Source of the DNA: an uncultured Bacteroidota bacterium
GTDB lineage: Bacteria > Bacteroidota > Bacteroidia > Flavobacteriales > Flavobacteriaceae
Assembly (NCBI GenBank): GCA_903837025.1
Contig: CAILTC010000366.1
Span: 1-7,007, forward strand
Reading direction: 5' to 3'
DNA: 7,007 nucleotides
Below are positions 1 to 5,199 of this stretch, piece after piece. Position numbers and translations under genes: made by a program. The notes under the pieces were generated by a model that saw nothing but the letters and a program-made list of their open reading frames with translations, was not told where the DNA came from and did no database searches. The stretch's first letter is position 1. Every line of letters begins with the position of its first letter.

Positions 1-188
1 CCTTGATTTACTGCCGAATAAGCCGAAAGAAAGTCAAAATATTTTTTCCCATCCATATCCCAAACAAAAACACCTTCTCCCCTTTCGAGAACGACAGGAA
101 GCGGATGATAATTATGAGCGCCGTATTGATTTTCTTTTGCTATCAATTCTTCCGATTTTGAAGAAAGCATTTGGTGTAATTGTTCCAT
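1..188 (-). CDS. rocD: Ornithine--oxo-acid aminotransferase, N-terminal part (cut by window edge)
   Basis: The first 62 codons and part of the next are present; the rest lies left of the window. The translation starts [20 protein letters not shown] and contains [15 protein letters not shown] (residues 26-40), then [12 protein letters not shown] (42-53) and [10 protein letters not shown] (54-63). These are the characteristic N-terminal blocks of ornithine aminotransferases. The family is a cytosolic PLP-dependent fold-type I class III aminotransferase. It converts ornithine and 2-oxoglutarate to glutamate-5-semialdehyde and glutamate, linking arginine breakdown to proline and glutamate. The PLP lysine lies outside the window. 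The ATG at 186-188 is chosen because homologues start close to this point and a well-formed promoter lies just upstream (216-244). It is divergent from an Lrp/AsnC regulator that probably controls it. Identification rests on recalled family motifs but is strong for this short stretch. Confidence 0.93.
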   Translation of the reverse strand, partial: MEQLHQMLSSKSEELIAKENQYGAHNYHPLPVVLERGEGVFVWDMDGKKYFDFLSAYSAVNQ

Positions 189-215
189 AAGATGTTGGTT
201 TTTAATATTTTTACA

Positions 216-244
216 CAAAAATAATTAAATATTTTATTTAACAA
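216..244 (-). promoter_or_regulatory. Probable rocD promoter (Bacteroidota type)
   Basis: Read on the minus strand, TTG (plus 242-244) is followed by 18 bases and then TATTTTTG (plus 216-223). This matches the Flavobacterium consensus TTG, 17-23 bases, TAnnTTTG. Transcription would begin near 210, leaving a leader of roughly 20 nt before the rocD ATG at 188. The spacer is very AT-rich, so a chance -7 match is possible, but the correct spacing of both elements supports the call. Confidence 0.6.
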
Positions 245-258
245 TGAAAAATAAATAT

Positions 259-307
259 TTTGACTTACTTTTACTTAAAATAAGTCAAATTTAATTTTAA
301 AGTAAAA
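259..307. promoter_or_regulatory. Nested inverted repeats, candidate Lrp-type operator between rocD and lrp
   Basis: Two dyads interleave here. TTTGACTTA (259-267) is repeated inverted as TAAGTCAAA (281-289), with a 13-base spacer. TTTTACTT (269-276) is repeated inverted as AAGTAAAA (300-307). A further half-site, AAAGTCAA, sits at 311-318 just before the regulator's start codon. The first dyad lies immediately upstream of the rocD -33 element, where an activator could bind, and the set also covers the probable promoter region of the regulator gene, so autoregulation is possible. Lrp/AsnC proteins typically bind several degenerate AT-rich dyads spaced along a divergent promoter. The dyads are seen directly; the link to the adjacent regulator is inference. 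Confidence 0.5.
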
Positions 308-335
308 ATAAAAGTCAATTTAATTAAAAAAAATC

Positions 336-788
336 ATGGAAATACTAGATCAATTCGATACTAATATCATCAAGGAATTAGAAAAAGATGGTCGAATGGC
401 CTATTCGACAATTGCCGCAAACTTAAAAATTTCGAATACGATGGTGCATCAGCGTGTGAATCGGTTGATCGAACAAGGAATTCTTCTTGGAATAAAACCC
501 CTAATCAACGAGAAGAAAATAGGCTACGATTGGGGTGCTTTCACAGGAATTACCTTGAATAAAGACCAGGATTCAAACCGAATTATCGAAGAGTTGAAAA
601 AAATCCCCGAGATTACTGAATGTTATTATATATCTGGTTTATACACGCTTTATATCAAAATTATCGCCCGAAATCATGAACACATGCGTAAGGTTCTTTA
701 TGAAAAAATTGATAATATTCCTGGGATTTCAAAAACCGATTCGATAATGGAATTGGGTTGCGCTTTTAAACGAAATGTGAGTTTGTAA
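336..788 (+). CDS. Lrp/AsnC-family transcriptional regulator
   Basis: This 150-residue protein has the standard Lrp/AsnC layout and length. An N-terminal winged helix-turn-helix begins LDQFDTNIIKELEKDGRM (residues 4-21) and has its recognition region around IAANLKISNTMVHQRVNRL (26-44). A linker leads to a RAM ligand-binding domain (about 66-145), including ITECYYISGLYTLYIKI (93-109), where family members contact the amino-acid effector and oligomerise. It is a DNA-binding cytosolic protein that probably forms dimers and octamers. It is transcribed divergently from rocD across a 147-bp spacer rich in inverted repeats. Control of rocD in response to ornithine, arginine or a related amino acid is therefore the likely job; the effector cannot be read from the sequence. 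The ATG at 336 puts the first HTH helix at the usual distance from the start. No Shine-Dalgarno is visible, as is common in this phylum. No hairpin terminator follows directly. Confidence 0.92.
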   Translation: MEILDQFDTNIIKELEKDGRMAYSTIAANLKISNTMVHQRVNRLIEQGILLGIKPLINEKKIGYDWGAFTGITLNKDQDSNRIIEELKKIPEITECYYISGLYTLYIKIIARNHEHMRKVLYEKIDNIPGISKTDSIMELGCAFKRNVSL

Positions 789-831
789 TTTATTTTTTGA
801 TTGCTTTTTTTATAACTTACTGCTAAATAAA

Positions 832-1020
832 TTTTACCGCAAAGGCGCAAAGTTTTAGTATCAATACGCTAAATATTCAAGGACACTAATTTAAAAATCT
901 TCGCTTTTTAAAATTATCTGATTAATTATAAAGTCCTTTATATTCTTGAAAATCTTTGATTTTCGTCTTAGCGACCTTAAAAAATAGTCCAAATTGAAAC
1001 TTTATGACTTTGCGGTAAAA
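832..1020. repeat. Intergenic element with 13-bp inverted ends; occupies the 344-bp gene-free stretch
   Basis: The gap 789-1132 has no plausible gene. Most of it is a 189-bp element whose ends are a perfect 13-bp inverted repeat: TTTTACCGCAAAG (832-844) and CTTTGCGGTAAAA (1008-1020). Shorter internal arms also pair in order: CGCTAA (867-872) with TTAGCG (968-973), and AAGGAC (879-884) with GTCCTT (933-938). The whole can therefore fold as a long imperfect hairpin. The motifs resemble the ACCGCAAAG/GCGCAAAG interspersed repeats I recall from Flavobacterium genomes, which suggests a decayed copy; this is from memory and unverified. It encodes no transposase. It lies between lrp and the hydrolase gene, both plus strand, and could act as a transcript boundary, but it has no clean T-tail. 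Confidence 0.6.
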
Positions 1021-1132
1021 AAACTTAGGAGTTAATAAACACTCAAAATCTCATTAAAAACGAATCAAAATTAACAGTCGTTTAAATTCTAAATTACTGT
1101 TTATTTTAGATATTTGTAAAAAACAATCTACT

Positions 1133-1906
1133 ATGAAAAACAGTTCTTATTTATTTTTAGCAATTATTATGATTACCACTGTATCTTTTGCGCAATTAAA
1201 ACCCGTGAAATATAACGATGGTACACAAGTTTTAAATGGTTTTAGCATTCAACCCCAATCAAAAAGCCAACAAAAACCAGGTATTCTTATTCTTCCTGCT
1301 TGGATGGGAATTGACAAACTTTCGAAAGATACCGCCGAAAACTTATCAAAATTAGGCTATTATGCTTTTGTTGCTGATATTTATGGCGAAGGGAATTACC
1401 CAAAAGATTACTCCGAAGCAGGGAAAAATGCCGGATATTACAAAACTAATTTTGTAGAGTACCAAAAACGTATTTCATTAGCGTTAAAACAATTAATTCT
1501 TTCCGGCGCAAATCCGGATAATATTGTAGTTATCGGTTATTGTTTTGGTGGAACTGGCGTTCTTGAAGCCGCACGTTCTAATATGAATATAAAAGGAGTT
1601 GTTTCCTTTCATGGCGGATTAGGTAGAGATGCTAAAAGAACGATAGAACCAATCGCAGCGAAGGTTTTAGTTTGTCATGGCGCTGATGATCCATATGAAT
1701 CGAAAGAAGAAGTTGCTGCTTTCCAGCAAGAAATGAAAGATGCAAAAGCCGATTGGCAAATGATTTATTATGCCAATGCTGTTCATTCTTTCACTAATCC
1801 TGAATCAGGAAATGACAACTCAAAAGGTGCTGCTTACAACGAAAAAGCCGCTAAAAGATCATGGGAACATCTAAAAATTTTCTTGAATGAAGTTTTAAAT
1901 AAATAA
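1133..1906 (+). CDS. Secreted dienelactone hydrolase family protein (alpha/beta hydrolase)
   Basis: This 257-residue protein begins with a signal peptide (KNSS, hydrophobic LFLAIIMITTVSFA, then Q21), with predicted signal peptidase I cleavage after Ala20. The mature part is a complete dienelactone-hydrolase-type alpha/beta hydrolase. The nucleophile elbow GYCFGGTG (residues 135-142) puts Cys137 at the catalytic position, as in classical DLH. CHGADDPY (181-188) supplies the likely acid Asp186, and AVHSFTNP (216-223) supplies His218, completing a Cys-Asp-His triad. Family members hydrolyse lactones and esters; the natural substrate here is unknown, and adjacent genes give no aromatic-degradation context. 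Export to the periplasm is notable because classical DLH is cytosolic. A -7-like GATATTTG (1109-1116) lies 17 bp before the ATG, but no well-placed TTG accompanies it. A long terminator hairpin ends the unit, so it is probably transcribed alone. Confidence 0.88.
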   Translation: MKNSSYLFLAIIMITTVSFAQLKPVKYNDGTQVLNGFSIQPQSKSQQKPGILILPAWMGIDKLSKDTAENLSKLGYYAFVADIYGEGNYPKDYSEAGKNAGYYKTNFVEYQKRISLALKQLILSGANPDNIVVIGYCFGGTGVLEAARSNMNIKGVVSFHGGLGRDAKRTIEPIAAKVLVCHGADDPYESKEEVAAFQQEMKDAKADWQMIYYANAVHSFTNPESGNDNSKGAAYNEKAAKRSWEHLKIFLNEVLNK

Positions 1907-1919
1907 TATCTTAATTATT

Positions 1920-1977
1920 TAACCACGAATTTTGCTAATTATAACAAATTAATTGGCGAAATTCGTGGTTATTTTTT
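1920..1977 (+). terminator. Long-hairpin terminator after the dienelactone hydrolase gene
   Basis: AACCACGAAT (1921-1930) pairs with ATTCGTGGTT (1961-1970). The stem continues inward with TTTGCTAATT (1931-1940) against AATTGGCGAA (1951-1960), using two G-U wobbles. This gives about 20 base pairs around a 10-nt loop, followed by ATTTTTT. It starts 14 bp after the stop codon. The stem is longer than a usual intrinsic terminator. Its AACCACGAATT ends resemble a Bacteroidota interspersed repeat that I recall, so it may be a repeat serving as terminator. Because the stem is nearly symmetric it may also work weakly on the other strand. Confidence 0.75.
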
Positions 1978-2045
1978 AGACTTATAATGCCTAAGCGAGA
2001 AACTAAAAAACCAATTGAAAACTAATAATCATTTACATAAAAATT

Positions 2046-3059
2046 ATGAAAAAAACCCTCCTTATTTTCTCTTTTATTTCAGCCATTTCTAGTTATTCAC
2101 AAAAAGTATCAGTTGAAATAAACCCAACCAAATACATGAATACCATTACTTCTAATGATCTGACAAAACATCTTTCGATAGTTGCATCCGATTCGATGGA
2201 AGGCAGAGACACAGGTTCGAAAGGACAGAAAAAAGCAGGTGAATATCTTATTAGTCAATATAAAGCGAATAAAATTCCTTTTCCAAAAGGCGCAACGAGT
2301 TATTATCAAAAAGTTCCCGCTGCTTTCTTGAATGCTAAACATAATGAAAACTTGCCCGATTCAGCGAATATCTGGGCGTATATCGAAGGTTCTGAAAAAC
2401 CAAATGAAGTAATTGTGGTTTCGGCACATTATGATCATGTTGGGATAAAAAACGGTGAAGTTTACAATGGTGCAGATGATGACGGATCAGGAACTGTGGC
2501 TTTACTTGAAATTGCTCAAGCATTCGAAATTGCAAAAAGCGAAGGTCACGGACCAAAACGTTCTATCTTATTTCTTCACATGACTGGTGAAGAACACGGA
2601 CTTTTAGGCTCAAGTTTTTATTCGCAAAACCCTTTATTTCCATTGGCAAATACAATAACCGACATCAATATTGATATGATTGGTCGTCATGATGAATTTC
2701 ACAATGATTCGAGCAATTATGTATATTTAATTGGTTCCGATTATCTTTCTACAGATTTATACAACATTTGCGAAGATGCTAATAAAAACTTCGTGCATAT
2801 AAAATTAGATTATAAATTCAATGACAGAAAAGATCCTAACCGTTTTTATTACCGTTCTGATCATTATAATTTTGCCAAAAACGGAATTCCATCTGTTTTT
2901 CTTTTCAATGGGGTACATGCCGATTATCACAAAGCCAGCGATGAAGTTGATAAGATTGAATTTGAGCCTTTAAAGAAAAGAGCGCAATTAGCTTTTACCA
3001 TTGCCTGGGAATTAGCCAATAGAGAAAACCGTCCTGTGGTTGATAAAAGCGGAAACTAA
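2046..3059 (+). CDS. Secreted M28-family zinc metallopeptidase (aminopeptidase-like)
   Basis: This 337-residue protein carries a signal peptide (KKTLLIFSFISAISSYS, probable cleavage before Q19), so it acts in the periplasm or outside. The M28 zinc ligands are all present in order: His128 in SAHYDHVG, bridging Asp144 in NGADDDGSG (141-149), catalytic-base Glu182 and ligand Glu183 in TGEEHGLLGS (180-189), Asp210 in NIDMIGR, and His295 in DYHKASDE (293-300). The family removes N-terminal residues from peptides with a co-catalytic two-zinc centre. There is no PA insert or C-terminal sorting domain, so this is a compact soluble form; the pre-catalytic segment (about 35-115, with MEGRDTGSKG at 51-60) is typical of bacterial members. 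Substrate preference cannot be read. The gene follows a strong terminator and has its own terminator, so it is probably a single-gene unit. The ATG is fixed by the signal peptide. Confidence 0.93.
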   Translation: MKKTLLIFSFISAISSYSQKVSVEINPTKYMNTITSNDLTKHLSIVASDSMEGRDTGSKGQKKAGEYLISQYKANKIPFPKGATSYYQKVPAAFLNAKHNENLPDSANIWAYIEGSEKPNEVIVVSAHYDHVGIKNGEVYNGADDDGSGTVALLEIAQAFEIAKSEGHGPKRSILFLHMTGEEHGLLGSSFYSQNPLFPLANTITDINIDMIGRHDEFHNDSSNYVYLIGSDYLSTDLYNICEDANKNFVHIKLDYKFNDRKDPNRFYYRSDHYNFAKNGIPSVFLFNGVHADYHKASDEVDKIEFEPLKKRAQLAFTIAWELANRENRPVVDKSGN

Positions 3060-3084
3060 AAATAAAACTTGAATAAAATTATGC

Positions 3085-3117
3085 AGCCCTTCGAAGAAAT
3101 TTGGAGGGCTTTTTTTA
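3085..3117 (+). terminator. Intrinsic terminator after the M28 peptidase gene
   Basis: AGCCCT (3085-3090) pairs with AGGGCT (3105-3110). The stem extends inward through T-G, C-G, G-T and A-T pairs to a 6-nt loop, and a run of T follows (3110-3116). It begins 25 bp after the peptidase stop codon. Confidence 0.85.
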
Positions 3118-3120
3118 TGC

Positions 3121-3149
3121 AAAAAAAAGCCTCGAATTTCTTCGAAGCT
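3121..3149 (-). terminator. Intrinsic terminator of the tRNA-His gene
   Basis: On the minus strand AGCTTCG (plus 3143-3149) pairs with CGAGGCT (plus 3129-3135), with one G-U wobble and a loop of 7 nt. It is followed by eight T (plus 3121-3128). It lies 11 bp beyond the tRNA 3' end. Its stem and loop are nearly a mirror copy of the terminator at 3085-3117. Confidence 0.8.
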
Positions 3150-3160
3150 TTTGAATTCTG

Positions 3161-3235
3161 GGTGGCTGACCGGGTTCGAACCGGCGACCCTCGGCACCAC
3201 AAACCAATACTCTAACCAGCTGAGCTACAACCACC
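3161..3235 (-). tRNA. tRNA-His (anticodon GUG)
   Basis: The minus strand folds as a full cloverleaf. The acceptor stem GTGGTTG (positions 1-7) pairs with CAGCCAC (66-72, one T-G wobble). The D-stem is GCTC/GAGT, and the anticodon stem TTGGT/GCCGA encloses the loop TTGTGGT, giving anticodon GTG. The T-arm is GCCGG, TTCGAAC, CCGGT. The extra 5' G at position -1 (plus 3235) faces C73 (plus 3161), the identity mark of bacterial tRNA-His, which confirms the assignment. The 3' CCA is not encoded, so it would be added by the CCA-adding enzyme. The mature 5' end is given here including G-1; without it the gene ends at 3234. Confidence 0.96.
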
Positions 3236-3249
3236 ATTTTTAACGAGTG

Positions 3250-3279
3250 CAAATATAGCACTAAAGTTTGCTTTTGCAA
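3250..3279 (-). promoter_or_regulatory. tRNA-His promoter
   Basis: On the minus strand TTG (plus 3277-3279) is followed by 19 bases and TATATTTG (plus 3250-3257), a perfect match to the Flavobacterium promoter consensus with ideal spacing. Transcription should start near 3245, about 10 nt before the mature tRNA 5' end. Confidence 0.8.
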
Positions 3280-3296
3280 AGAAAAAAATAAAAAAA

Positions 3297-4013
3297 TTAC
3301 ATCAAATCTCCTAAACTATTGACTGCCAAATATCTTTCGACTGTAAAACCTTCCGCATAATCGGTCCCAATCAATCTTCCTAGATCTTGCGAGCGATAAT
3401 TTAGGCTATCTTTAAAGTTTTTTGTAGCAATAACTGTTACCGGTTCATCGGATTCTGAATTATAAAACTGAGATTCATAAGCCAAAATAGCTTCAACCTT
3501 TTGATCGTTGTAACCTGTAATGTCAACAACAAAATCAGGTTTTAAATTCACCCATTGAATATAATGATATACTAATTTGGGTCTCCAAGCTTCTTGATTT
3601 TCTCCATTAAGTTCGGTTTCAATTTTTCTTAAACCCGAAAGAAAACAAGCATCAGAAACTAAACTACTTCCTTTTCCGTGATCAATATGACGATCCTCAA
3701 TGGCATTGCACAAAACAATTTCCGGTTTGTATTTCCGAATCATTTTAATTATTTGCAATTGATGTGCTTCATCATTTACAAAAAAACAATCTTTCATATC
3801 CAAGTTTTCTCGAACAGAAACTCCAAGAATTTTTGCAGCATTTGCCGATTCTTGGTTTCTAATTGCTACCGAACCACGAGTGCCTAATTCGCCACGGGTC
3901 AAATCAACGATCCCCACTTTTTTGCCCAAGGCTATTTCTTTTGCAATTGTACCGCCACAACCCAATTCTACGTCATCTGGATGTGCTCCGAAAGCTAATA
4001 TATCTAATTTCAT
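3297..4013 (-). CDS. bshB1: Bacillithiol biosynthesis deacetylase BshB1 (PIG-L/LmbE family)
   Basis: The 238-residue protein matches the length and motifs of BshB1. It hydrolyses N-acetylglucosaminyl-malate to glucosaminyl-malate and acetate, the second step of bacillithiol synthesis, in the cytosol; BshA makes the substrate and BshC adds cysteine afterwards. The PIG-L/LmbE signature is clear: GAHPDDVELGCGGT (residues 9-22) gives zinc ligands His11 and Asp14 and the likely general base Asp13. DRHIDHGKG (107-115) gives the third ligand His112 and His109. LTRGELGTRGS (38-48) is another typical BshB1 block. The ATG at 4011-4013 places the AHPDD motif at the usual distance from the start. The gene lies 97 bp downstream of the isochorismate synthase gene on the same strand; the gap holds two short tandem repeats and a possible promoter. 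A related mycothiol-type or chitooligosaccharide deacetylase is less likely because the whole sequence fits BshB1. Confidence 0.92.
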   Translation of the reverse strand: MKLDILAFGAHPDDVELGCGGTIAKEIALGKKVGIVDLTRGELGTRGSVAIRNQESANAAKILGVSVRENLDMKDCFFVNDEAHQLQIIKMIRKYKPEIVLCNAIEDRHIDHGKGSSLVSDACFLSGLRKIETELNGENQEAWRPKLVYHYIQWVNLKPDFVVDITGYNDQKVEAILAYESQFYNSESDEPVTVIATKNFKDSLNYRSQDLGRLIGTDYAEGFTVERYLAVNSLGDLM

Positions 4014-4045
4014 AATTTAATTTTTATTTTTATTTAATGTCAAAA

Positions 4046-4069
4046 GCAATGGCAATGGCAATGGCAATG
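4046..4069. repeat. Tandem repeat (GCAATG) x4 upstream of bshB1
   Basis: Four perfect copies of a 6-bp unit lie at 4046-4051, 4052-4057, 4058-4063 and 4064-4069. On the bshB1 strand the unit reads as repeated TTGCCA, each copy carrying a TTG. The tract ends next to TGCTTTTG (plus 4041-4048), a 7-of-8 match to the -7 promoter element 28 bp before the bshB1 ATG. Copy number could therefore alter promoter spacing; this is an inference. Confidence 0.85.
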
Positions 4070-4087
4070 GAAAATCAAAATTCTCTT

Positions 4088-4115
4088 TTCTATCTTCTAT
4101 CTTCTATTTTCTAAA
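4088..4115. repeat. Tandem repeat, 7-bp unit TTCTATC, four copies (last two degenerate)
   Basis: Units are TTCTATC (4088-4094), TTCTATC (4095-4101), TTCTATT (4102-4108) and TTCTAAA (4109-4115). The last unit overlaps the stop codon of the isochorismate synthase gene (4111-4113). It continues into a 9-bp direct repeat TCTAAAATC (4110-4118 and 4124-4132) inside that gene's 3' end. The string resembles low-complexity intergenic sequence I recall as common in Flavobacterium. Confidence 0.8.
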
Positions 4116-5199
4116 ATCTGCAATCTAAAATCCTCTTCATCGTTGCTGATTTATTGATGCTTTCCTCCCACTCTTTTTCAGGAACGCTATCTTTTGTAAT
4201 TCCGCAGCCCATATACAAATTCACTTTTGTTATTTCGTGTTTCGAAACAAAATCAATCTCCATACATCGCAAATTTACAAACAAATGAGAACTTATTCTA
4301 TCTGCTGAAAAACTGCTATTTAATTCCCCTAAATAACCCGTATAAAAAGTTCGGTCATAATGTTCATTTTCTACAATAAATGCTTTCGATTTATCTTTTG
4401 GAAATCCACAAACTGCGGGTGTTGGATGCAATAATTGAATGATTTCCTGCAAACTAGATCCCGAGTTTAACACACCCGAAATTTCCGTTTTTATATGCCA
4501 AATACTTCCCGCTTTAATACTATAAGGTGCTGAAATTAATACTTCCGAAGCCACTTTTTCTAATTTTGCAACAATATAATCCGTGACATATTGCTGCTCT
4601 TCTTTTTCTTTTGTGTGCCAAATAACCTCTTTTGAAGCCGTCTCTTTCTGCGTTCCCGCCAAAGCAATTGTTTCGAATGAATTGTTGTTTACTTTTAATA
4701 ATTGTTCTGGTGTAGCACCCATCCAAATACCAACTTTTGGATGATAAAAACAATATGCAAAAGTTGATGGATATAAATTGGCCAATTTTTCGAAAGCCAT
4801 AATCCAATCAAAATCAACTAAATCAACCGTTTCTTTTCGAGATAAAACTACTTTACTAAATTCGCCGTTTTTAATGGCTTGAATCCCTTTTGAAACTAAA
4901 TTTTCGAAATATTTTCTAGCCGAATCATTCGGCAAAACCGATTCTTTTTGAATAATTTCAGTCTCTTTTTCGTTATAATCAACACTTATTCTTTCCGATT
5001 GATTTTCCGGGATTATATAAGTTTGACTTCCGTCGAAAGAGGCAAAAACAAATCCTTTCTCCGTAAAATCAATCACTTCAAACAAAAAATCATTTTTCTG
5101 AAAAAGTCCAGCAATAGTAGTCGCATTTGGCTTTTTATAGATTACAAAAGGAAGATTTAGCCCAAATTGTATCTTAGCTTTCTCTAAAATTATTTCCAT
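4111..5199 (-). CDS. menF: Isochorismate synthase (chorismate-utilising enzyme, menaquinone pathway)
   Basis: The 362-residue protein belongs to the chorismate-binding family and most resembles isochorismate synthases of the MenF/EntC type. Motifs run in order: FSKVVLSRKE (114-123; Lys116 at the position of the general base that activates water), GATPEQLL (161-168; Glu165 as likely general acid), LAGTQ (180-184), HPTPAVCGFP (258-267), YDRTFYTGYLGE (281-292), LRCMEI (310-315) and YMGCGI (329-334). It converts chorismate to isochorismate with Mg2+. The coupled thioesterase gene and the general need for menaquinone in this phylum favour a menaquinone role over siderophores. No glutamine-amidotransferase domain is present, which argues against anthranilate synthase. 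It starts in a TAATG overlap with the thioesterase stop codon. The last residues LDCRF and the stop lie in intergenic-type repeat sequence, suggesting a recently altered C-terminus. The symbol is by function; entC is an equally used name. Confidence 0.9.
   Translation of the reverse strand: MEIILEKAKIQFGLNLPFVIYKKPNATTIAGLFQKNDFLFEVIDFTEKGFVFASFDGSQTYIIPENQSERISVDYNEKETEIIQKESVLPNDSARKYFENLVSKGIQAIKNGEFSKVVLSRKETVDLVDFDWIMAFEKLANLYPSTFAYCFYHPKVGIWMGATPEQLLKVNNNSFETIALAGTQKETASKEVIWHTKEKEEQQYVTDYIVAKLEKVASEVLISAPYSIKAGSIWHIKTEISGVLNSGSSLQEIIQLLHPTPAVCGFPKDKSKAFIVENEHYDRTFYTGYLGELNSSFSADRISSHLFVNLRCMEIDFVSKHEITKVNLYMGCGITKDSVPEKEWEESINKSATMKRILDCRF

Noticed and set aside
292..299. TAATTTTA as the -7 element of the lrp promoter.
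   Set aside because: It matches 7 of 8 positions, but the nearest TTG (260-262) is 29 bases upstream, outside the accepted spacing, and the region is so AT-rich that such matches are expected by chance.
832..1020. The inverted-ended element considered as an insertion sequence or attenuator.
   Set aside because: It has no transposase frame and I could not see a flanking target duplication. It lacks a T-tail next to a stable stem, so it is reported only as a repeat.
2109..2556. Two minus-strand open frames (2109-2342 and 2335-2556) inside the M28 peptidase gene.
   Set aside because: They are antisense to a full-length peptidase with all metal ligands, have no recognisable motifs, and have the composition expected of frame shadows.
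1133..3059. The two secreted hydrolase genes considered as one operon or a degradation system.
   Set aside because: A strong terminator hairpin lies between them and their activities have no obvious shared substrate.
3012..3200. A 62-codon open frame on the minus strand over the peptidase 3' end, both terminators and part of the tRNA.
   Set aside because: It overlaps a confident tRNA, two hairpins and a real gene end, and its product (with the tRNA T-arm read as AGSNPVS) is the usual false translation of tRNA DNA.
3678..3887. A plus-strand open frame opposite bshB1.
   Set aside because: It is antisense to conserved BshB1 motifs and has no family features or promoter.
4046..4115. Clustered short repeats considered as a CRISPR array.
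   Set aside because: The units are 6-7 bp in direct tandem with no spacers, and no cas genes are present.
4520..4807. A 95-codon minus-strand frame within the isochorismate synthase gene.
   Set aside because: It lies in another frame of the same strand across conserved synthase motifs and has no independent start signal or recognisable domain.
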